From Spirochaetales bacterium (GTDB lineage Bacteria > Spirochaetota > Spirochaetia > JAGLYY01): 6,863 bases of DNA. The stretch is from positions 1 to 6,863 of the forward strand of contig JAGLYY010000466.1 in the NCBI GenBank assembly GCA_023131935.1, in the 5' to 3' direction. A model generated the notes under the pieces. The model was not told the origin of the DNA. It saw nothing but the letters and a program-made list of their open reading frames with translations, and did not search any database. Positions 1-5,376 of this stretch are shown here, piece after piece; position 1 is the stretch's first letter; each line of letters begins with the position of its first letter. Made by a program: the position numbers and the translations under genes.

Positions 1-45
1 CTAATAGCCTACAGCCTAATTCCCTGTATTGCATTATCTTTTCTC

Positions 46-76
46 TTGACTTATGCTCGAAATGAGTATATATAAT
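46..76 (+). promoter_or_regulatory. Likely sigma-70-type promoter of nadA
   Basis: A TTGACT hexamer (46-51) matches the -35 consensus at five of six positions. An AT-rich run downstream offers two -10 choices: TATATA at 69-74, with an ideal 17-bp spacer, or a perfect TATAAT at 71-76, with a 19-bp spacer. Transcription would start near 80-84, about 20 nt before the nadA start codon. The core overlaps two palindromes (53-69 and 75-91), so a bound regulator would probably block RNA polymerase. The start site is inferred, not seen. Confidence 0.7.
53..69. promoter_or_regulatory. Operator-like palindrome 1 upstream of nadA
   Basis: The sequence ATGCTC-GAAAT-GAGTAT is an inverted repeat with five of six arm pairs matching, centred at 61; the one mismatch is a G/T. 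Flanking T52 and A70 extend the symmetry by one pair. It lies between the -35 and -10 elements. It shares the pattern ATRCTC-N5-GAGYAT with a second palindrome centred 22 bp downstream. From memory this resembles operators of NadQ-type regulators upstream of nad operons in alphaproteobacteria, but I could not verify that. No regulator gene is in the window. Confidence 0.6.
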
Positions 77-91
77 ACTCAGACTGAGCAT
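75..91. promoter_or_regulatory. Operator-like palindrome 2 upstream of nadA
   Basis: The sequence ATACTCAG-A-CTGAGCAT has seven of eight arm pairs matching around A83. It overlaps the downstream edge of the -10 element and the predicted transcription start. With palindrome 1 it forms a larger dyad centred at 72, in which TTATGCTC (51-58) pairs with GAGCATAA (86-93) and GAGTAT (64-69) pairs with ATACTC (75-80). The 22-bp centre-to-centre spacing is about two helical turns, which would put two bound dimers on the same face of the DNA. Confidence 0.6.
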
Positions 92-103
92 AAGGAAGGA
101 TAG

Positions 104-1102
104 ATGCAAGTGCTTGAATTTACCCCTGAAATCGCAAAAGCAACCGATCCTCTTTACGAGAAGGTAAAGCATATAATTCCACGGTTTGAATGGGAGCTCC
201 ATGCCCCCTACATCCAGCGGATAAACAGGCTTAAAAAAGAAAAAAACGCCGTCATTCTTGCCCACAACTACATGACTCCTGAGATTTTCCATGGGGTTGC
301 CGATATCGTTGGCGACTCCCTTGGTCTTGCCCGGGAGGCCGGGAAAACCGAAGCGGATGTTATCATCCTTTGCGGGGTCCATTTCATGGCGGAAACCGCA
401 AAACTCCTGAATCCGGAAAAAACCGTCATTATCCCCGATACCGAGGCCGGCTGCTCTCTCGCGGAATCAATCACTCCTCAGGATGTGCGGGGCTTACGGG
501 AGAAGCATCCCGGGGTCCCTGTCATCACCTATGTGAATACCTCCGCTGCTGTGAAGGCGGAATGTGATATCTGCTGTACATCGGGAAATGCTCTGGAAAT
601 TGTGGAATCCCTCGACAGTGACAGGGTGATCTTCCTGCCCGACCGGTATCTTGCCGCCAATGTGGCAGCACAAACCGGGAAAGAGATTATTATCTGGGAG
701 GGAGCGTGCGAGGTGCACGAGAAGTTTACCCCCCGGGAAATCAGGGACTTCCGGGACGGATCACCGGGGATTACGGTAATCGCGCACCCCGAATGCCCGG
801 TTGAAGTCGTGAAAGAGGCCGATTACGCAGGATCTACCGCCCAGATGATCCGGTTTGTAGAAGAGAAGCAGCCGGATAAGGTCCTCCTGGTGACCGAATG
901 TTCCATGAGTGATAATGCAGCGGTTAATTTCCCTGAAGTGGATTTTATCCGCCCCTGTAATCTTTGTCCTTACATGAAGAAGATCACCTTGCCGAAGATT
1001 CTCGAGTCATTGGAATCTCTATCCCCGGTTGTTGAACTTGATGAAAGACTGGTAAAGCCTGCCCGCAGGGCTGTTGAGCGGATGCTGGCTGCTTCATCCT
1101 GA
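104..1102 (+). CDS. nadA: Quinolinate synthase NadA
   Basis: Cytosolic [4Fe-4S] enzyme that condenses iminoaspartate (from NadB) with dihydroxyacetone phosphate to make quinolinate, the precursor of NAD. The 332-residue protein is of normal family length. Visible landmarks are AHNYMTPEI near 53-61, GDSLGLAR at 70-77, GVHFMAE at 91-97, VNTSAAVKA at 144-152, CTSGNA at 158-163, HPEC at 228-231 and GST at 243-245. The expected three cluster cysteines are C117 (PDTEAGC), C202 (WEGAC) and C288 in RPCNLCPYMKK; C285 forms a CxxC with C288. The ATG has a strong ribosome site, AAGGAAGG (92-99), 4 nt upstream. It is first in the operon, and nadB begins 29 nt after its stop. The AHNYMTPEI and RPCNLCPYMK stretches resemble the alphaproteobacterial type as I remember it; this is a resemblance, not a placement. 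Confidence 0.97.
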   Translation: MQVLEFTPEIAKATDPLYEKVKHIIPRFEWELHAPYIQRINRLKKEKNAVILAHNYMTPEIFHGVADIVGDSLGLAREAGKTEADVIILCGVHFMAETAKLLNPEKTVIIPDTEAGCSLAESITPQDVRGLREKHPGVPVITYVNTSAAVKAECDICCTSGNALEIVESLDSDRVIFLPDRYLAANVAAQTGKEIIIWEGACEVHEKFTPREIRDFRDGSPGITVIAHPECPVEVVKEADYAGSTAQMIRFVEEKQPDKVLLVTECSMSDNAAVNFPEVDFIRPCNLCPYMKKITLPKILESLESLSPVVELDERLVKPARRAVERMLAASS

Positions 1103-1131
1103 TTAACCCGCTCATGTGTTTCAGGTAATTC

Positions 1132-2700
1132 ATGGGAACTATGGAAAGAATGAGAAGCGTTAAAGGATTTGATGCCATTGTTGTAGGGGAGGGCGCCGCC
1201 GGTCTCACAGCGGCCCTCAAGCTTGCCCCTCTCCGCACCCTTGTTATTTCGAAAACTAAAGAGCGCTATAGCGGATGCAGTCACCTTGCGCAGGGGGGGA
1301 TTGCGGCGGCAGTTGGTCCCGGCGATTCTCCCGAACTCCATTTTGAAGACACCCTGACTGCCGGGGCCGGCAGTTGTGAAACGACCATGGTGAGGGTCCT
1401 CACCGAAGAGGCTAAAACTGCCGTTGAGTTCCTTGAATCCCTTGGCATGCCTTTTGACAGAGACCGGTCCGGCGAATTTGTCTTGAACCGGGAAGGTTCC
1501 CACTCGGTGCCCAGGATACTTCGTGCCGGCGGGGACAGCACCGGCCGTGCTCTCATGGATGCTCTTCAAAAGGCCGCGGAGAAAGCGGAACACATCACCG
1601 TCCAGCGGGGAGCTATGGCCTGGCAGATTCTTACCGGGAACAATGGTGTCACCGGCCTTTTAGCCTTTGAAGCGGAAAAAGGGTGGACGCGGGTCGACGC
1701 GCCCTTCCTCATCTTTGCATCAGGGGGAGCGGGTCAGCTTTTCCAATACACTACAAACCCCGCGGAAGCAACCGGCGATGCCATGGCAATGGCAATACGG
1801 GGGGGGCTTCCCGTGCGGGACCTCGAGATGATCCAGTTTCACCCAACAGCTCTTAAAGCGGGAATCGGAGAAACGCGGCTTCCCCTTGTTACTGAAGCCC
1901 TGCGGGGAGAAGGTGCCCGGTTGATTACCCGGGATGGAACACCGGTCATGAATGGGGTCCATCACCTTGGTGACTTAGCACCTAGGGATATTGTCGCCCG
2001 TCAGATATGGGATGTGATAAGCAGGGGTGAGGAGGTTTTTCTTGATATCTCAGGGATTTCCAATTTCTCCTCCCGGTTCCCCACTGTATCCCGCCTCGCC
2101 GGAGAAAGGGGAATCTCTGTCGAAGAGGGGTTGCTGCCGGTAATTCCAGCGGCTCACTACACCATGGGGGGGGTAACCGCCACCAGCGAGGGGAGAACTC
2201 CGCTTATTGGCTTATTTGCGATTGGAGAGGCTGCCGGGACAGGGGTCCACGGGGCAAACCGTCTGGCCAGCAACAGCCTTCTGGAATGCCTTGTATCGGG
2301 GACCCGGAGCGCGCATCAGATTAAGACAGAGATGAAAACCCGGGACCCGGAGCAGGATAGGGGAGGGGAGACAATCATCACCCTGAAAGCTTATCCACCC
2401 GGTTTTCAATCAACATGGCCTGACCTTCGGAAGGAAATCCAGAGAATCATGTGGCACCATTTTGGTCTGAAAAGGAGTAGAGAGGGGATGGCCGTCGGGA
2501 TGGAGGAGTTGAACAGAATCGGGACAATCTTTAAGCTTCATTCAGAGGGAGTAACTTCCCAAAATGCCCTCCCTGCTGAGCCATACGAAGAGACCGTTAT
2601 GATGTTGGAGGCCATCAATTTGATCACCCTGGCCAGGGAGGTAGGGAAAGCAGCCCAGGCAAATCCTGAGAGCCGGGGCGCGCATTTCATCACCTATTGA
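1132..2700 (+). CDS. nadB: L-aspartate oxidase NadB
   Basis: FAD flavoprotein that oxidises L-aspartate to iminoaspartate, using oxygen or fumarate, and supplies NadA. The 522 residues fit the family (about 540 in E. coli). An N-terminal FAD-binding Rossmann motif GEGAAG lies at 19-24, after the hydrophobic strand DAIVV. SGCSHLAQGGIAAAV (47-61) is the usual FAD loop. Expected active-site residues are E121 (NREGSHS), H237 (QFHPT), R290 (within DLAPRDIVAR) and H342 (AAHYTMGG). FAIGEAAGTGVHGANRLASNSLLE (362-385) is the second conserved FAD region. A helical C-terminal domain follows from about 420 (WPDLRKEIQRIMWHH). The start is ambiguous: ATGs at 1132, 1141 and 1150 are all in frame, and AGG at 1123-1125 favours 1132. 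Several glycine pairs are encoded by runs of seven or eight G. The gene probably shares a transcript with nadA. Confidence 0.96.
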   Translation: MGTMERMRSVKGFDAIVVGEGAAGLTAALKLAPLRTLVISKTKERYSGCSHLAQGGIAAAVGPGDSPELHFEDTLTAGAGSCETTMVRVLTEEAKTAVEFLESLGMPFDRDRSGEFVLNREGSHSVPRILRAGGDSTGRALMDALQKAAEKAEHITVQRGAMAWQILTGNNGVTGLLAFEAEKGWTRVDAPFLIFASGGAGQLFQYTTNPAEATGDAMAMAIRGGLPVRDLEMIQFHPTALKAGIGETRLPLVTEALRGEGARLITRDGTPVMNGVHHLGDLAPRDIVARQIWDVISRGEEVFLDISGISNFSSRFPTVSRLAGERGISVEEGLLPVIPAAHYTMGGVTATSEGRTPLIGLFAIGEAAGTGVHGANRLASNSLLECLVSGTRSAHQIKTEMKTRDPEQDRGGETIITLKAYPPGFQSTWPDLRKEIQRIMWHHFGLKRSREGMAVGMEELNRIGTIFKLHSEGVTSQNALPAEPYEETVMMLEAINLITLAREVGKAAQANPESRGAHFITY

Positions 2701-2773
2701 CAAAGACAGTATTATTCATATCTACTGGCTGAAGCAGCCCGTACCTATTGGTAGAAACGTTGGGGTAACCGGA
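2697..2773 (+). promoter_or_regulatory. Possible internal promoter and leader before aroF
   Basis: This is the widest intergenic gap in the cluster (73 nt). A perfect TTGACA (2697-2702) overlaps the nadB stop codon. The best -10 at normal spacing is weak: TATCTA at 2719-2724, 16 bp away. A small hairpin, GGCTG-AAG-CAGCC (2727-2739), has no following T-run, so it does not look like an intrinsic terminator. No ATG-initiated leader peptide is seen. The gap would let the aro cluster be expressed apart from nadAB, but the weak -10 makes this only a possibility. Confidence 0.35.
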
Positions 2774-3586
2774 ATGAAAGATTTGAAATTGGCAAAGCGT
2801 GAGACACTTGCTCAGCGGACCGTCATTACGGTGGGAGATGTGAAGTTTGGTGAGGACTTTATCGTTATCGCGGGTCCCTGCGGCGTTGAGAGTGAGAAGC
2901 AGGCCATGGAATCCGCTATCGCTGTGAAGAAAGCCGGAGCAGATCTTCTTCGGGGAGGAGCTTTCAAACCCCGCACTTCACCATATTCATTCCAGGGCCT
3001 TGGTTTAAAGGGGCTCAGAATCCTCGAAAAGGCAAAGCGGGAAACAGGGCTGCCCATCGTTACCGAAGTAATCGACCCCCGGGATGTGACCTGGGTCTCT
3101 GAATATGTTGATGTTTTGCAGATTGGCGCCAGGAATATGCAGAATTATTCCCTGTTAAAAGAGGTGGGGAAGGCTAACAAACCGGTCCTCCTTAAACGGG
3201 GTATGTATTCCACCCTCCAGGAGTGGCTTTCCTGCAGTGAATATATCCTTGCCGAAGGGAACCCGAATGTCATCCTGTGTGAGCGGGGAATCCGGACTTT
3301 TGAACCCTATACCCGCAATACCCTCGATCTTTCCATCGTCCCCGCGGTGAAAGAGGTAAGCCACCTGCCAATTATTGTTGATCCTTCTCACGGCACCGGC
3401 AGGCTGAGTCTGATAGAACCAATGAGTCTTGCCGCTATCGCCGCCGGAGCGGATGGGCTCATTATCGAAGTCCATTACGATCCGGCCACAGCAAAAAGCG
3501 ACGCCGATCAACAGCTGCCTCCGGAAATGTTCGATTCACTCATGAAAAAGGTGCGAAAACTTACCAGGGTGATGAGGGAACTGTAA
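2774..3586 (+). CDS. aroF: DAHP synthase (type I-beta, short form)
   Basis: 3-Deoxy-7-phosphoheptulonate synthase, a cytosolic metalloenzyme that condenses phosphoenolpyruvate with erythrose 4-phosphate, the first step of the shikimate pathway. The 270 residues are nearly all catalytic barrel: AGPCGVES (33-40), RGGAFKPRTSPYSFQG (60-75), QIGARNMQN (116-124), LLKRG (139-143), ERGIRTFEPYTRNTLDL (170-186) and DPSHGTGR (203-210). Metal ligands expected from the Thermotoga maritima enzyme (C102, H272, E298, D309) map to C36, H206, E232 and D243, all at a constant offset of 66. The protein therefore lacks that enzyme's N-terminal ferredoxin-like (ACT-like) feedback domain and has no chorismate mutase fusion. 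GGGGT (2762-2766) is a plausible ribosome site 7 nt before the ATG. The aroB start follows 10 nt after the stop. Naming varies: such enzymes are called aroF, aroG or, in Bacillus, aroA. Confidence 0.96.
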   Translation: MKDLKLAKRETLAQRTVITVGDVKFGEDFIVIAGPCGVESEKQAMESAIAVKKAGADLLRGGAFKPRTSPYSFQGLGLKGLRILEKAKRETGLPIVTEVIDPRDVTWVSEYVDVLQIGARNMQNYSLLKEVGKANKPVLLKRGMYSTLQEWLSCSEYILAEGNPNVILCERGIRTFEPYTRNTLDLSIVPAVKEVSHLPIIVDPSHGTGRLSLIEPMSLAAIAAGADGLIIEVHYDPATAKSDADQQLPPEMFDSLMKKVRKLTRVMREL

Positions 3587-3596
3587 GGACCGGACT

Positions 3597-4640
3597 ATGA
3601 AGACCTCAACAGGAACATCGAATATCCTCTTCGAAAGAGTCCGTCCTGCTCTGGCAGAGTGTGTAAACCGGGATAAAACCATTATCATCACTGATGAAAA
3701 TCTTTTCAAATATTACTCCCCCCTTATGGAGGGGTTTCCCGTAATTACCATCGGGACAGGTGAGGGGGTAAAAAACCTTAATACAGCGGAACAGATTTAC
3801 CGACAGCTTCTTGAGTTTCAAATAGATCGATCTTTTACCCTTCTCGGTTTTGGCGGAGGGGTGATTACCGATATTACCGGTTTCGTCGGGTCGACTTTTT
3901 TGCGCGGAGTTGATTTCGGTTATGTTTCTACAACCCTGTTATCCCAGGTTGACGCGTCGATTGGCGGTAAAACCGGTCTCAATCTGGATGGCTGCAAGAA
4001 TATCATTGGCACATTTCATCAGCCGCGTTTCGTGATTTGTGATGTTACCCTCCTTTCTACCCTGACTGAAGAGGAGTACCGGAATGGTTTTAGTGAAATG
4101 GTAAAACATGGAATCATTGCCGGGGAAGCCTGCCTGCGGCAGATTGAAGAGGAACGGGAGAGGCTTCTGGCCCGGGATCCCGCGGTGCTCGAGGAGATTG
4201 TATCAGGCTCCGTTGAGATTAAGTGGGCAATTGTTACACAGGATGAGAGGGAATCGGGACTCCGCCGGGTATTGAACCTGGGGCATACTATTGGGCACGC
4301 GGTGGAATCGGTCCTGAAGGTCCCCCATGGCGCGGCGGTCAGTCTCGGAATAGCAGCGGAACTGGAGCTCGCGAAGGAGTTATCAGCTTTTCCGGAGGAG
4401 GGTATCAGACGGATCAGGGCCCTCCTCGCTGACCTTGGTCTCCCGGTGGAACTTACTGCCCTGCAAAAGAAGGGGGATACCCTGACCCGGCTCAAGGAAG
4501 CCCTGGTAAAGGACAAGAAACGGTACGGGGAGGAGGTCCTCTGCCCGCTGCCCGATAGAATCGGAAATGTCGAAATTCTGTCGGTTCCCATGAAGGTGCT
4601 GACTGATCACCTGGATCGATTCTTCGGGGAGGTCCTTTAA
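3597..4640 (+). CDS. aroB: 3-Dehydroquinate synthase AroB
   Basis: NAD- and zinc-dependent enzyme that cyclises DAHP to 3-dehydroquinate, step 2 of the shikimate pathway. The 347 residues are normal for the family. The nucleotide-binding GFGGGVITDITGF lies at 84-96. The conserved block STTLLSQVDASIGGKTGLN is at 111-129, with K125 in the GGKTG motif, and FHQPRFVICD is at 140-149. Expected zinc ligands are E167 (FSEMVKHG), H230 (NLGHTIGH) and H244 (VPHG). The helical C-terminal domain continues to the end with no break. AAGGA (3585-3589) overlaps the aroF stop codon and lies 7 nt from the ATG, so it both sets this start and suggests coupled translation. The N-terminus is somewhat short, with little sequence before the first Rossmann strand. 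aroD starts 1 nt after the stop. Confidence 0.97.
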   Translation: MKTSTGTSNILFERVRPALAECVNRDKTIIITDENLFKYYSPLMEGFPVITIGTGEGVKNLNTAEQIYRQLLEFQIDRSFTLLGFGGGVITDITGFVGSTFLRGVDFGYVSTTLLSQVDASIGGKTGLNLDGCKNIIGTFHQPRFVICDVTLLSTLTEEEYRNGFSEMVKHGIIAGEACLRQIEEERERLLARDPAVLEEIVSGSVEIKWAIVTQDERESGLRRVLNLGHTIGHAVESVLKVPHGAAVSLGIAAELELAKELSAFPEEGIRRIRALLADLGLPVELTALQKKGDTLTRLKEALVKDKKRYGEEVLCPLPDRIGNVEILSVPMKVLTDHLDRFFGEVL

Positions 4641-4641
4641 T

Positions 4642-5376
4642 ATGATCTGCGTAAGTATCGCGGAACAATCAGTTTCAGAAGCCGCGGAATTGATTGAAAT
4701 TCTCAATCGCGGTGAACCTTCAGATGCTTCTTCAGGTGTATCTTCAGGTAAAACTATTGCGGAAATAAGGATTGATGCAATTAAATGGATCGAAGAGCAG
4801 CTAACAAACGCGTCAACTAATGAAAACAGTGATTTTTCCAGGCTTTTTTCCACAAAGACAAAGGTAATCGCTACCTGCCGGAAAACGGATCTGACAGAAG
4901 ATCAGCGGATCGGTCTTCTTGAGAGGGCAATCTCCTCCGGGGCCGTCTGCGTGGATGTAGATGTGGAGAATCCTGATCTCTTCATTGAGAAGATAAGGAC
5001 CCATGCAAAATCTGCCGGGTGTAAACTGATACTCTCCTCCCACAATTTTCAGAAGACTCCTCCGCGGAGGGAACTGGAGTATCTCATACGGTGGGGCTTT
5101 GATGCCGGGGCCGATATTATGAAGATTGCCTGCCTGGTCCGGAACCAGAGCGATCTTGCCCGGCTTCTTTCTCTCTATGAAATCCCGGGAAACATCATTT
5201 CCATTGGCATGGGCAAAGGGGGGACAATTACCAGGGTGATGGCTCCTCTGCTTGGTGCCCCTTTTACCTATGCCTCTTTTTCACCGGGTAAAGAAACCGC
5301 CCCCGGACAGGTCGATAAAGATACCCTTAAGAAACTGCTGGAAGGACTCTCATGGACCGTAAACTTTTCGGCGTAG
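4642..5376 (+). CDS. aroD: 3-Dehydroquinate dehydratase, type I (AroD)
   Basis: Schiff-base class I dehydroquinase that converts 3-dehydroquinate to 3-dehydroshikimate (step 3). The 244 residues match the roughly 250 of the family. The N-terminal E-x-R-x-D substrate motif is E41-R43-D45. H134 (LILSSHNF) and K161 (ADIMKIA) are the catalytic pair, with the same 27-residue spacing as H143 and K170 of E. coli AroD. R198 (GTITRVM) and Q223 (APGQ) match the C-terminal substrate contacts. The loop that carries the third catalytic residue in E. coli (E86) reads CRKTDLTEDQ here, so its equivalent is uncertain. Two low-complexity insertions, rich in Ser, Gly, Asn and Thr, flank the first motif (24-37 and 55-72) and are visibly richer in A+T than the rest of the cluster. 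GGGGAGGT (4626-4633) inside the aroB end serves as ribosome site. The last 25 nt overlap the next gene. Confidence 0.95.
   Translation: MICVSIAEQSVSEAAELIEILNRGEPSDASSGVSSGKTIAEIRIDAIKWIEEQLTNASTNENSDFSRLFSTKTKVIATCRKTDLTEDQRIGLLERAISSGAVCVDVDVENPDLFIEKIRTHAKSAGCKLILSSHNFQKTPPRRELEYLIRWGFDAGADIMKIACLVRNQSDLARLLSLYEIPGNIISIGMGKGGTITRVMAPLLGAPFTYASFSPGKETAPGQVDKDTLKKLLEGLSWTVNFSA
4717..4752 (+). repeat. Degenerate 12-nt tandem repeat within aroD
   Basis: Three 12-nt units lie end to end in frame: CCTTCAGATGCT, TCTTCAGGTGTA and TCTTCAGGTAAA. They encode PSDA, SSGV and SSGK. The second and third units share TCTTCAGGT exactly. The repeat sits just before the conserved E-x-R-x-D motif and accounts for one of the two low-complexity insertions in AroD. 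It looks like a small slippage expansion in a surface loop. Confidence 0.6.

Noticed and set aside
51..93. The nadA upstream dyad as an RNA attenuator hairpin
   Set aside because: Most of the dyad lies upstream of the predicted transcription start, so the left arm would not be transcribed; a DNA-binding site fits better.
970..1593. 207-codon antisense reading frame across the nadA-nadB junction
   Set aside because: It lies opposite two conserved genes, has no recognisable domain or ribosome site, and reads as the complement of conserved NadB motifs.
2727..2739. Hairpin GGCTG-AAG-CAGCC as a terminator between nadB and aroF
   Set aside because: The stem is only 5 bp and no T-run follows, so intrinsic termination is not supported.
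4019..4591. 190-codon antisense reading frame opposite aroB
   Set aside because: Its Ser/Arg-rich composition is typical of the complement of a real gene; aroB is conserved throughout this stretch.
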